Part shown: piece after piece, positions 53,149 to 62,060 of the stretch
Layout of the letters: every line of letters begins with the position of its first letter
Position numbering within the stretch: the first letter of the stretch is position 1
Source: Enterobacter_D sp963521185
GTDB taxonomy: Bacteria > Pseudomonadota > Gammaproteobacteria > Enterobacterales > Enterobacteriaceae
Reading direction: 5' to 3'
Length of the DNA: 64,000 nt
NCBI GenBank assembly: GCA_963521185.1
Contig: CAUQTV010000006.1
Coordinates: forward strand, 186,001-250,000
Translations under genes and position numbers: made by a program
Notes under the pieces: generated by a model
Told to the model about the DNA's origin: nothing
Databases searched by the model: none
The model's input: only the letters and a program-made list of their open reading frames with translations

Positions 53149-55644
53149 TCAATGAGTTAAAATTAAAATTGGCAGGCTGCTTTCCGTTCTCTCAAGCGAA
53201 AGGGTTTCCCCGAGCGTCTGCTCTTCCCCGCTCAACAGGTTGCGATAACGCCGATGCGCCAGGGCAGCGGGCAGTGCGAGCGTGGTCTGCGCCCACAGCG
53301 CGCCCTGCACGTTGAAAACCCGCCGTGGGGCAATGACGATCAGCACGTCGTCGCCGTGAACGCGGGCATAGGCAATGACCTGCTGCGCCTGCTCGCCGGT
53401 GGCGGTGAGCTGCAGATACGCCCCCTTGCGAAACAGCGCGGGCCGGCGCTGGCGCTCGCTGAGCAAACGCGCGGTTACCTGCTGTTTTAGCTGACCGTTG
53501 GCCCAGTTTGCCTGAAGGGGATCACCGTCAAGCTGCCGGGTTAGCCGTGCAAAATCCGGCTCCCGGCGGTTATCGGGATCGACCAGGCTGAAGTTCAGCG
53601 CTTCGCTGCCCTGATAGATATCCGGCACGCCGGGCGCGGTCAGTTTGATGACCGTCTGCGTCAGGCTGTTCGTCAACCCTGCGCGAATAAACGGCTGTAG
53701 AGAAGCGGAAAAATCCTGCAAAAAGGGCGCGTTTTCCGGCGAGAGCAGGTGCCGGGCATAGTCGAACACCGCCTGCTCGTAGGGATCGTTGCTGTCGATC
53801 CAGTCGGTGCGGCGCTTGGCCTCGCGCAGGGCTTTTTCCACAAAGCCGACAAAGCGATCTTCCAGATCTTTCAGTCCGGCCACATCGTGCGGCGCAAGCG
53901 TGGCGGGCCAGGCACCGGCGAGCGCCTGATAGAGCATCCAGACAATATCGAGCTTCGGCGCGGTGCCGTCGGCAAGCGTCACCACTTTCGACTGATTAAT
54001 TTGCCGCCAGCGGGCCACACACTGCGCCCACTGCTCTGGCGCTTCGGTGAGCGTGTAAAGCCGTGCGCGGGCATCTTCGCCGCGCTTGGTGTCATGCGTG
54101 GAGGTGCTCGACAGCGCATCCGGCTGCTTTTTCAGACGCGTTTGCATCTCGTCGTGAAAACGCGCCAGCGAGAAGGCGCGCGGCAGCGGTTCGGCCCCCA
54201 CTTCGTTGAGCGCCAGATCCATGTTCTGACGGAAAAACAGCGTGTCCTCCACCGACTTCGCCATCAGCGGGCCGGTAAGCTGCTGAAAGCGCGTGCGAAA
54301 CAGGGCGGCATCCGCCGACGCCTGCTCGCTGACGTTCCCCGCCAGAATGGCCACGACAAAATCCACGGCCTGCGGCTCGGGGCCGTTGGTGATGTTTTTG
54401 ACCGTCTGCGCGACCTCCTGCACCCGCGCCAGATCCGCCTCCGGCAAACCGTCCGGCGTGCCGTAGGTGCGATACACCGGGAAGGCGATAAGCATTTCGC
54501 GCAGCGCCTGGCGCACGGCGTTTTCATCAGGCAAAACGTTATCGCGACGGGCAATGCCACAGGCCAGACGCAGCAGCGTGGTGAACTCCCCTTCGAAATT
54601 GCGATCCACCATCAGCAGTTTGGCGGCGCGCAGTTCGGCCTTCATGTCTACCGGTTTGCCCACCACGTCGTCGTAGATCCGGCGCAGTTCGTCAATTCTG
54701 TCGTCATCCACCAGCACGTCGGAGAGCGAGGCGATAAATTCATAGCCGGTGGTACCGGAGATGGGCCAGTCGGCGGGCAGATGCTCGCCCTCGCCCAAAA
54801 TCTTCTCCACCGTGATGTAGCAGTCGTCGCCGGCCTTCTGGCGCAGGCGTTCGAGATAGCCTTTCGGATCCGCAAGACCATCAACGTGATCCACTCGCAG
54901 CCCGTCAACCGCCCCGCTATGCACCAGTTCCAGAATCAGCCGGTGCGTGTCATCGAACACGGTGTCGTCTTCAACGCGCACGCCCACCAGCCCGGTGATC
55001 TCAAAAAAGCGTCGGTATGACAGCTCGCGCGGCGCATCGCGCCAGCACATCAGCCGCCAGGGTTGACGATCATGCAGGTCGGCTATCGCCTGCGCATCGG
55101 TCAGCGCCAGCACCCCGGCCTCGTTGCCCGCATAGCTTTCCGGCGTGAGCGGATAAAAGCTTTCGTAATACGCAAGCGCGGGCCGCCCGGTATGCGGATG
55201 GGCTTTGACGCACAGCGCGCCGCTGGCGATTTCGGTTTCTGCGTCATCGCCCAAAAACGGCAGCGTTAGCCGTCGCGACCAGTCAATGTCAAAATGGCGG
55301 GCGTAGCGGCTACGTTCGCCGTTCTCGATCACATCGCGCCACCAGGGGTTTTCCAGCGACGACGCCATATGGTTGGGCACAATGTCGAGGATCAGGCCCA
55401 GCCCGGCGGCCTTAAGCGCCTGCACCATGCGGTCAAAACCTTCACGCCCGCCGATGACCGGATCGATTTCATTGGCGTCGGTGACATCGTAGCCGTGGGT
55501 CGATTCCGACGTGGCGGTAAAAATGGGCGAGGCATAGAGATGGCTTGCGCCGAGCCGTTTGATGTAAGGCACCAGCCCGGCGGCGCGATCAAAGGTCATG
55601 CCGTTGCGAAACTGAATGCGGTATGTCGCGGTGGGTACCGTCAT
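53149..55644 (-). CDS. treY: Maltooligosyl trehalose synthase TreY
   Basis: This GH13 enzyme (831 aa) converts the reducing end of a maltodextrin into an alpha,alpha-1,1 linkage. Marks are the N-terminal TYRIQFRNGMTFDRAAGLVPY, DIVPNHMA, the nucleophile region GLRVDHVDGLADPKGYLERL and the acid in ITVEKILGEGE. STSTHDTKRGEDARAR is also typical. It overlaps treZ by 4 bp (ATGA), so the pair is translated together. TreZ then releases trehalose. A 423-codon antisense frame is a shadow. Confidence 0.95.
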   Translation of the reverse strand: MTVPTATYRIQFRNGMTFDRAAGLVPYIKRLGASHLYASPIFTATSESTHGYDVTDANEIDPVIGGREGFDRMVQALKAAGLGLILDIVPNHMASSLENPWWRDVIENGERSRYARHFDIDWSRRLTLPFLGDDAETEIASGALCVKAHPHTGRPALAYYESFYPLTPESYAGNEAGVLALTDAQAIADLHDRQPWRLMCWRDAPRELSYRRFFEITGLVGVRVEDDTVFDDTHRLILELVHSGAVDGLRVDHVDGLADPKGYLERLRQKAGDDCYITVEKILGEGEHLPADWPISGTTGYEFIASLSDVLVDDDRIDELRRIYDDVVGKPVDMKAELRAAKLLMVDRNFEGEFTTLLRLACGIARRDNVLPDENAVRQALREMLIAFPVYRTYGTPDGLPEADLARVQEVAQTVKNITNGPEPQAVDFVVAILAGNVSEQASADAALFRTRFQQLTGPLMAKSVEDTLFFRQNMDLALNEVGAEPLPRAFSLARFHDEMQTRLKKQPDALSSTSTHDTKRGEDARARLYTLTEAPEQWAQCVARWRQINQSKVVTLADGTAPKLDIVWMLYQALAGAWPATLAPHDVAGLKDLEDRFVGFVEKALREAKRRTDWIDSNDPYEQAVFDYARHLLSPENAPFLQDFSASLQPFIRAGLTNSLTQTVIKLTAPGVPDIYQGSEALNFSLVDPDNRREPDFARLTRQLDGDPLQANWANGQLKQQVTARLLSERQRRPALFRKGAYLQLTATGEQAQQVIAYARVHGDDVLIVIAPRRVFNVQGALWAQTTLALPAALAHRRYRNLLSGEEQTLGETLSLERTESSLPILILTH

Positions 55645-57428
55645 GATGCCTCTCCTGACACAAGGCGGACAATAATAGAATTCGCGGCAAGAGCATCGGC
55701 CTGCGCAGGCCAGACAAACAGCGTCTCGCCCGGTAAATCGGACAGCGGCTGCGGCGAGTCACCCACGTTGAACGCCATCGACAGCTCGCCTTTCGGCAAA
55801 TGCCAGCTGACGGCGACACTCCCTTTCGCGGTGCGGATAACCCGCCCGGTGTTTCCGCTTGCCCCGTGCAACAGCGGCACGATATGCTGCTGGCGCAGCG
55901 CTAACAGCGCTTTGGTGAACGCCAGCCACTGCGCGCCCTCAGGCGTCGCCGGTTTGCGCCAGTCCAGCCGGGAAGAGGCGAAGGTGTCAGGGGCATTGGG
56001 ATCGGGCACGCTGACGCCTTCATAACCGGAGTGGCCTTCGAACTCCTTCGCGCGTCCTTCGCGCACCGCCTGCGCCAGCTCGCCGTGAAAATCGGTAAAG
56101 AACAGAAACGGGTTCGTCTCTCCGTACTCCTCGCCCATAAACAGCAGCGGGATGTGCGGCGAGAGCAGCAGCGCGGCCAGCAGCACTTTGGTGCGATCCG
56201 CGCCCGCCAGCGCGATCAGCCTCTCGCCCTGTGCGCGGTTGCCCACCTGATCGTGGTTCTGGATAAAATCCACAAAGGCGACGGGCGGTTGTCCGCGACT
56301 GTCTACGCCGCGCGCCTCGCCCGACTGCGGGGAGATTTCGCCCTGCCAGGCAAAGCCCTCCGCCAGCGTGCGGGCGATGTGTTTTTCCACCTCGTCGGCA
56401 AAGTCACCGTAATAAGCGTGGGTTTCACCCGTGGCGAGCACGTGAATGGCGTTGTGAAAATCATCGTTCCATTCGCCGGTAAACAGCGGTGCGGTGCCAT
56501 CGTCGCGCCGGGGGTGCAGCGCAATAATGTTGCGGCAATCTTCCGTGGTCAGATGGATGGGTCGGTCGGTGATGTCGGCGCGGATGCGCTGGGCAATCTC
56601 CACCAGCACGTGCGGCTCGGCGGTGTCCTTGATCTGATCGATAGCGTCAAAGCGCAGGCCGTCGAGACGGTATTCCGTCAGCCAGTACAGCGGGACTTCA
56701 ATGATGTAGCGCCGGGCCGCGTCAACGTCATAAGCAATGCCCGCGCCCCACGGCGTGTGCCGATCCTTGTGGAAAAAATTCGGCGACAGCATCGGCAAAT
56801 AGTTGCCTTCCGGGCCAAAATGGTTGAGGACGATATCGAGCACCACCGACAGGCCGTGGCCGTGCGCCGCATCAATAAACGCTTTAAAATCGTCCGGCGT
56901 GCCGTAGGCGGAGTGCGGGGCGTAAAGCAGCACGCCGTCGTAGCCCCAACCTCGCTGGCCTGCAAACTGCGACACCGGCATGACTTCGATTTGGGTGATG
57001 CCGAGGGCCGCAAGCCACGGCAGTTTGTCGATGGCAGCGCGAAAGGTGCCTTCAAGGGTGAAGGTACCGATGTGCAGCTCATACACCACCGTCTCTTCCC
57101 ACGCGCGCCCTTTCCAGTCGGTATGCTGCCAGCGGTAACTCGCCGGGTCGATCACCCGCGACGGGCCATTAACGTCCGCGGTTTGCCCGCGCGATGCCGG
57201 GTCGGGAATGACGGTCCCATCGGCGAGGACGTACTGGTATTCGGTGCCGGGCGCAACGCCGCTGGCGTGTAATTCAAACCAGCCGTCGCCCTGGGGGATC
57301 ATGTCCCGATCCTCGCCTTGCAGCCTGAGCGCAACCCGGTCATGCCCGGTGGCCCACAAACGAAAACGCACGGTATCGGCGTCGAGATAATCGGCACCCC
57401 AACTTTTCAGAAATGCTGTTGACTCCAT
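55641..57428 (-). CDS. treZ: Malto-oligosyltrehalose trehalohydrolase TreZ
   Basis: This GH13 enzyme (595 aa) cuts trehalose from the maltooligosyl-trehalose made by TreY. It has an N-terminal beta-sandwich (RLWATGHDRVALRLQG), VVYELHIGTFT, DIVLNHFGPEGNY, the nucleophile Asp in DGLRFDAIDQIKD, the acid in LTTEDCRN and FIQNHDQVGNRAQGER. It is the first gene of the operon and starts 156 bp from the divergent DUF4037 gene. The three enzymes make trehalose from glycogen, an osmotic and desiccation protectant alongside cellulose and carotenoid. Confidence 0.95.
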   Translation of the reverse strand: MESTAFLKSWGADYLDADTVRFRLWATGHDRVALRLQGEDRDMIPQGDGWFELHASGVAPGTEYQYVLADGTVIPDPASRGQTADVNGPSRVIDPASYRWQHTDWKGRAWEETVVYELHIGTFTLEGTFRAAIDKLPWLAALGITQIEVMPVSQFAGQRGWGYDGVLLYAPHSAYGTPDDFKAFIDAAHGHGLSVVLDIVLNHFGPEGNYLPMLSPNFFHKDRHTPWGAGIAYDVDAARRYIIEVPLYWLTEYRLDGLRFDAIDQIKDTAEPHVLVEIAQRIRADITDRPIHLTTEDCRNIIALHPRRDDGTAPLFTGEWNDDFHNAIHVLATGETHAYYGDFADEVEKHIARTLAEGFAWQGEISPQSGEARGVDSRGQPPVAFVDFIQNHDQVGNRAQGERLIALAGADRTKVLLAALLLSPHIPLLFMGEEYGETNPFLFFTDFHGELAQAVREGRAKEFEGHSGYEGVSVPDPNAPDTFASSRLDWRKPATPEGAQWLAFTKALLALRQQHIVPLLHGASGNTGRVIRTAKGSVAVSWHLPKGELSMAFNVGDSPQPLSDLPGETLFVWPAQADALAANSIIVRLVSGEAS

Positions 57429-57584
57429 TCAATAACCTCGTTTATGACAAGAAGCGATCAATGGACGGCAAGCCGCGACGATTTTGTTCGCGGAAGTAAA
57501 ATTTAACGTTACGACGTCAGACACATACGAAGAATAATCATAGACCACGCGGCAACAGGTCGGTGGATAACAGGGGAGATAGCG

Positions 57585-58676
57585 ATGATAACGGGCGGCG
57601 GATTGGGTTTATCGCAGCGGTTTTACCAGGAAAGAGTGGCACCGCTGCTGGCGCAACATTTCCCGACGCTTCGCTATGCTGCGGCACGCCTGGGGCGAGG
57701 CTCGGAAGTGCTGGGATACGATACACCGATGTCTGCGGACCACGATTATGGTCCGACCGTGCAGTTATTTCTCACGCCAGAGGCGTTCCCGTCCACGGCC
57801 TTAGCGATAATGTCAGTGCTGGATGCCTACCTTCCCGCAACGTTTGAGGGTTTTGCGACCCATTACTGCGATGTGGCGCGCGCGCCTGGCCCTGAGCAGC
57901 AGCGTACAGGCATGGTCGGCTCTGCCCATGGCGTTGAGCTTTATACCGTGACCGACTGGTGCCAGCGCTTTCTTCAGCACCCCTGTTCCTCTGCATTGAC
58001 CCCAGAAGAGTGGCTCTCTTTTCCTGAACAGTTCTTTTTGATGGTGACCGCAGGCGGCGTTTTTCGCGATGATGACGGCGATCTGACGGCATTAAGAGCG
58101 CGTCTGGCCTGGTTTCCGCGCGATGTGTGGCTCTGTAAACTGGCGGCGCAATGGACACGCATTTGCGTTGAACGTGCATACGTTGGACGCGCGGGCAGCG
58201 TGGGTGATGAACTGGGATCGCAGGTTATCGCCACACGGATGGTCGGCAATATCATGCGACTGGCCCTGCTGATTGAGAAAAAATATGCCCCGTATCCAAA
58301 GTGGCTGGGCAGCGCGTTTGCGCGCCTGAAATGCGCGCCGGAATTGACGCCACTGCTTGAGAAAGTGACGCGTGCGGAGCACTGGCAGGCTCGTGAGTCT
58401 GCGCTAAAAGACGCCTGCGAATTTGTCGCCTGGCTGCAAAAAAGAGAAAACGTTCCAGGTGCCATTGCGCCGAAAGCGGATTCACTGCATGGCCGCCCCT
58501 ATCAGTTTGTTAATTCGCTGGAAATTAGCAATGCGGTCCTCGACGAGATCGCTGATGAGCAGATCAAAGGCATGGGCGGATACGGCGCGATCGATCAGAG
58601 CGTGGACAACGGCGTTATTTTAGCGGTGCCGGAAACGTCACGCGCGGTGATGAGGGCGTTACTTGCGGGGGGATGA
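57585..58676 (+). CDS. DUF4037 nucleotidyltransferase-like protein
   Basis: This 363-aa cytoplasmic protein looks like the DUF4037 family. Near the N-terminus GSEVLGYDTPMSADHDYGPT resembles the GS...D-x-D core of a nucleotidyltransferase fold, and LEISNAVLDEIADEQIKGMG appears near the C-terminus. The substrate is unknown. GGGGAGATAGCG precedes the ATG. It is divergent from treZ, but nothing in its sequence ties it to trehalose. A palindrome follows the stop. Confidence 0.75.
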   Translation: MITGGGLGLSQRFYQERVAPLLAQHFPTLRYAAARLGRGSEVLGYDTPMSADHDYGPTVQLFLTPEAFPSTALAIMSVLDAYLPATFEGFATHYCDVARAPGPEQQRTGMVGSAHGVELYTVTDWCQRFLQHPCSSALTPEEWLSFPEQFFLMVTAGGVFRDDDGDLTALRARLAWFPRDVWLCKLAAQWTRICVERAYVGRAGSVGDELGSQVIATRMVGNIMRLALLIEKKYAPYPKWLGSAFARLKCAPELTPLLEKVTRAEHWQARESALKDACEFVAWLQKRENVPGAIAPKADSLHGRPYQFVNSLEISNAVLDEIADEQIKGMGGYGAIDQSVDNGVILAVPETSRAVMRALLAGG

Positions 58677-58687
58677 GGGGGTGGTAG

Positions 58688-58720
58688 TACCGGGCGCAAG
58701 AGTAGGTGTCGCGCCCGGTA
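58688..58720 (+). terminator. Palindrome after the DUF4037 gene (terminator or REP-like)
   Basis: TACCGGGCGC pairs exactly with GCGCCCGGTA around a 13-nt loop, 11 bp past the stop. It is followed only by TTATGTATTTT, so it could be a weak terminator or a REP-like unit. Confidence 0.6.
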
Positions 58721-58868
58721 TTATGTATTTTCAGGGCGGGATAGCCCCACTTCCCTCCATCCATAGCACTCATCACTCGACTTTAGAAAAATCTCATTTA
58801 ACCATAGTTAACGTGTTGTTTTTCGGTTAGTCTGGTTTGATAAGAAAGACTAACCGGAGCAACCTTAC

Positions 58869-59096
58869 GTGGATCTCAGCCTACTTCTGAAAGCAATTTT
58901 TGCTGTAACCCTTGGCCTGTGGGTTGGCGATGTATTAAGGAAAAAGAAAAAAAAAGCGTACAGCGACCCTGCTATTGCAAAGGCTGATGACAGAGAGCGC
59001 CATCAATGGCGCTATGCCAGATGGGGATTACGGTTAATACAAATCTTTTGTGCAGCATATATCGTCTTGTCAATGGTGAAGTTTTTACTGTCATAG
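58869..59096 (+). CDS. Small two-helix membrane protein of unknown function
   Basis: This 75-aa protein starts with GTG (58869) behind CCGGAG at good distance. It has two hydrophobic segments (about 4-21 and 54-73) joined by a strongly basic then charged loop (RKKKKK, then KADDRERHQW), so the loop should face the cytoplasm. No family is recognised. It stands alone between the DUF4037 gene and the convergent XylR-type regulator. The region is more AT-rich than the tre genes. Confidence 0.6.
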   Translation: MDLSLLLKAIFAVTLGLWVGDVLRKKKKKAYSDPAIAKADDRERHQWRYARWGLRLIQIFCAAYIVLSMVKFLLS

Positions 59097-59159
59097 CTAC
59101 GGATTAATCGCATAACGCCCGGGGCAATTCAATCGGTAAATAATAGGGGTCATATTCCA

Positions 59160-60389
59160 TTACCTTGCAATAGCGCTTTTAAGCCACACTGGCATATCTT
59201 CCTTCCCATTAGTATCCCCATTCCTTCGATATTCAACAGGAGTGCATCCCATTTCCCGTCGGTAAACAGCGTACATGTATTGAAGAGACGTGAACCCACA
59301 CTGTAATGCTACATCGCAATAGCTTAAGTCAGTCTGAGTCAGTAGACTTTTGGAGCGCTCAAGACGGAATCTGAGCAGTTCGTCGTGCAATGTATTCCCG
59401 ACAATCCGCATAAAGTGCATATCAAGTGTTGCGCGGGAGCAACCCACGTGTTCAGCAACCTGAGCTGCTTTTATTCCCTGACTACCGAACTGCCTGATGA
59501 AATGCCTGGCGCGGGTAATATAGCTATTCATGACCGGGCTATGTAAGGTCGAAGCTTGAGAATTCACTCCTTCAGGCCGAACAATGACATGCTTCTCTCT
59601 TGGCGTCATTCCCATAATCTGAAAATGCAGAATTTCAGCTGCTGCACGGCCCATCTGATGCGTTCCCTGAGCAACCGAACTCAGTGGAATGCGGCTCAGC
59701 CCACGCAAAAGAGGATCGTCATCAATACCGATAATAGCGACTTCTTCAGGCACGGCATAACCGGCCAGTAAACAGGCCTGAAGCACCTGCCTGGCACGAG
59801 AATCGGTGACCGCGATGATACCAACCGGCTTTTCCAGTGTGTGCAGCCAGATTTTCAGATTTTCGAGAATATCTTGCCATACCAGTGCATGTGTCGGCAC
59901 GCCTTCATAAATCTCAGCCCTGAACCCATCGGCCTCAACTAACCGACGAAAAGCACTGGCTCTTTCCACAGCCCATGGATTCATGACCGTCGATTCTATG
60001 GAGTAACAGGCAAACCGCGGTAATCCCATATCGATAAGATGATGGTAAGCCAGTTTTACTAAAGCTGAATTATCAGATGCCACATAGGGTACTGCGCGAA
60101 TTGCAGGATGGTTCATCTGATAGGTTCCACCGATCCCGACTACAGGCATCGCCACCTTAGCCAGCAGCAATTTTAAATTCGGATCGTCATAGTCCGCGAT
60201 AATGCCGTCGCCCTTCCATTCCAGCAGGCTTGCAGGCGATGAGCGAAAATCTTCTTCCAGCAAAAAATCCCACTGTAGACGCGTTGACTTCATGTACTCG
60301 CAAATGCCTTCGATAATGCTTCTGCCATAACGTCCTTTTGCTTTCAACATTAGTGCAACCCGGAACACCTCATTATTTCGTGATGGCAT
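59160..60389 (-). CDS. XylR-type (LacI-like sensor + AraC HTH) transcriptional regulator
   Basis: This 409-aa regulator joins a periplasmic-binding/LacI-like sugar sensor domain (about residues 8-280; GIGGTYQMNHP, VTDSRARQVLQACLLAGY, GIDDDPLLRGLS) to a C-terminal AraC-type double HTH (about 300-395; AAQVAEHVGCSRATLDMHFM and DVALQCGFTSLQYMYAVYRR). That arrangement is the XylR form of E. coli. It is divergent from two exported DUF1593 genes with 237 bp between starts and probably activates them in response to a sugar or sugar-like ligand. It is not the xylose operon XylR, because no xyl genes are present. Confidence 0.88.
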   Translation of the reverse strand: MPSRNNEVFRVALMLKAKGRYGRSIIEGICEYMKSTRLQWDFLLEEDFRSSPASLLEWKGDGIIADYDDPNLKLLLAKVAMPVVGIGGTYQMNHPAIRAVPYVASDNSALVKLAYHHLIDMGLPRFACYSIESTVMNPWAVERASAFRRLVEADGFRAEIYEGVPTHALVWQDILENLKIWLHTLEKPVGIIAVTDSRARQVLQACLLAGYAVPEEVAIIGIDDDPLLRGLSRIPLSSVAQGTHQMGRAAAEILHFQIMGMTPREKHVIVRPEGVNSQASTLHSPVMNSYITRARHFIRQFGSQGIKAAQVAEHVGCSRATLDMHFMRIVGNTLHDELLRFRLERSKSLLTQTDLSYCDVALQCGFTSLQYMYAVYRREMGCTPVEYRRNGDTNGKEDMPVWLKSAIAR

Positions 60390-60626
60390 AGTTTATTCCA
60401 GAGCGTAATGAACACGCTTAAAAATAGCACATGGGTAAGAGGCCCTGAAAAGATGTTTCATAAAATTTTGACGATTATTAGAGGTCAGTAAGCAATTTAG
60501 AAAAATCATAAAACCGATTTGCAGCACACTTATGCCAGGATTTCTGCGTACTACATAAGCGTATTAAAGGTGCCGGACTATCTGCCACTTATCGCAACGT
60601 TGAAATTAGAAAAATAGGGAGAGATC
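60390..60626. promoter_or_regulatory. Divergent control region with a 10-bp direct repeat
   Basis: The AT-rich region between the XylR-type regulator and the first DUF1593 gene contains TTAGAAAAAT twice in the same orientation (60497-60506 and 60606-60615). The copy near 60606 lies just before the ribosome site GGGAGAG. Direct repeats are what AraC-family dimers bind, but the 109-bp separation and location make the role uncertain. Confidence 0.35.
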
Positions 60627-62018
60627 ATGATTGCTGTAAAATTGAAGCTGCAAGGAAAAATTATCTTACTGTCATTGATTCTGGCAGTTACCCCTGCCGT
60701 CTATGGTGATAACCATCTTCGGAAGGAACGACATCATGCTGAACTCAGTGCTTCTGATTCCACCCTTACGACCAAACCCCGTGTCATTGTGACCACAGAT
60801 ATTGGTGGTACCGATTTTGACGATTATCAGTCAATGGTGCATCTGTTTTTATACGCTGACGATCTGCAATTGGAGGGGCTTATTTCATCACCTTGGGGAA
60901 CAGCACGTGACCGCGCTAATGAAATACTGAAAACCATCGACCAGTATGCGATTGACTATCCAAATCTTAAGACCTGGTCCAGCGACTATCCGACTCCTGA
61001 GTACCTGCGTTCAATCACCCGTCAGGGCGGTATGGATTCAGCGCCACCGAAAGGTTTCAGTCATCCTACAGATGCTTCCAAACTCATCATCGAAGCAGCG
61101 AAGCGTCAGGATAACCGTCCACTCTGGATACTGGTTTGGGGCGGCATTGACGATCTGGCGCAGGCACTGCACGATGACCCAACCATCAAAGAAAAAATTC
61201 GCGTTTACTACATTGGTGGACCGAATAAAAAGTGGTCCACCGCTGCCTATAACTACATTTTCCGCCAGCATCCTGACCTGCACATTATTGAAAACAACTC
61301 CACATACCGCGGCTGGTTTACCGGAGGTGATCAAAAAGATGATCTGGATGGAGCTACGTTTGTGGCAAACCACATAAAAGGGCATGGCGCACTTGGGAAC
61401 TTTTTTAACGAATACGGCTCCGGCCAGTTGAAGATGGGCGACACGCCTGCCGTGGCTTATGTCCTTGGACCTCATCCTGAGGATCCTTCACAAGAGAATA
61501 AAGGAGGTGGTCGCTTTGTCCGGGCGTGGGATCGTCCTGCCTATTTTTTTAATACAAAACCCTCATCTGCTGACGCTGTCGAAACCTATGGGCTGGTCGA
61601 ATTGATCGTACATCCACATGGTGTAGCTCCAGCGGGAACCACAGCGAATCTGGTTGTCCCTGCCTCTGCTAAAGTGACTGACCGTTTTCCTGGATTTGCG
61701 GCCGCTGACGGAACCTGGCATTTCCGTTTCGTCCCTAAAGCGTCACAGATTTGGACTTATACCATCGAGTCCAGTTGGGACAAGCTGAATGATGCCGTTG
61801 GCGGAAGCTTTACGTCGTATCCCCCGGCAAAACTCACACCAACCATACCTTCAAAACGCTATCCAAACTGGTGGACCGACAACCCTGATCCAGCACTGAG
61901 TGAAGATGTTCCCCCTTTCGGGCCTCAACAAGGGGTTAAGACCATCAATCAGTGGCGCGCAACATACCTGACCGACTTTTCCACGCGAGCAGACCGCCTG
62001 CTTGGTCCTAAAAAATAA
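60627..62018 (+). CDS. Exported DUF1593 nucleoside-hydrolase-like protein 1
   Basis: This 463-aa protein has a signal peptide-like N-terminus (KIILLSLILAVTPAVYG), so it is probably periplasmic or secreted. Residues about 50-320 resemble the DUF1593/Sde0182 nucleoside-hydrolase-like domain: VTTDIGGTDFDDYQSMVHLF carries the Asp cluster that in nucleoside hydrolases binds Ca2+ and ribose, and LWILVWGGIDDLAQAL and GGPNKKWSTAAYNYI follow. The C-terminal part is a small beta-rich region. The reaction is unknown; cleavage of a glycosidic or ribosyl bond is the family-based guess. It lies 42 bp before a second member and is divergent from a sugar-type regulator. Confidence 0.75.
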   Translation: MIAVKLKLQGKIILLSLILAVTPAVYGDNHLRKERHHAELSASDSTLTTKPRVIVTTDIGGTDFDDYQSMVHLFLYADDLQLEGLISSPWGTARDRANEILKTIDQYAIDYPNLKTWSSDYPTPEYLRSITRQGGMDSAPPKGFSHPTDASKLIIEAAKRQDNRPLWILVWGGIDDLAQALHDDPTIKEKIRVYYIGGPNKKWSTAAYNYIFRQHPDLHIIENNSTYRGWFTGGDQKDDLDGATFVANHIKGHGALGNFFNEYGSGQLKMGDTPAVAYVLGPHPEDPSQENKGGGRFVRAWDRPAYFFNTKPSSADAVETYGLVELIVHPHGVAPAGTTANLVVPASAKVTDRFPGFAAADGTWHFRFVPKASQIWTYTIESSWDKLNDAVGGSFTSYPPAKLTPTIPSKRYPNWWTDNPDPALSEDVPPFGPQQGVKTINQWRATYLTDFSTRADRLLGPKK

Positions 62019-62060
62019 CATTTAACGCCCTTACAAACCTCTGGTGATGGACCTTACCCT

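Noticed and set aside
53749..55020. 423-codon plus-strand frame opposite treY
   Set aside because: Arg/His/Gly-rich shadow of treY with no ribosome site or recognisable domain.
56031..57272. 413-codon plus-strand frame opposite treZ
   Set aside because: Same GC-driven antisense pattern; treZ has all catalytic motifs.
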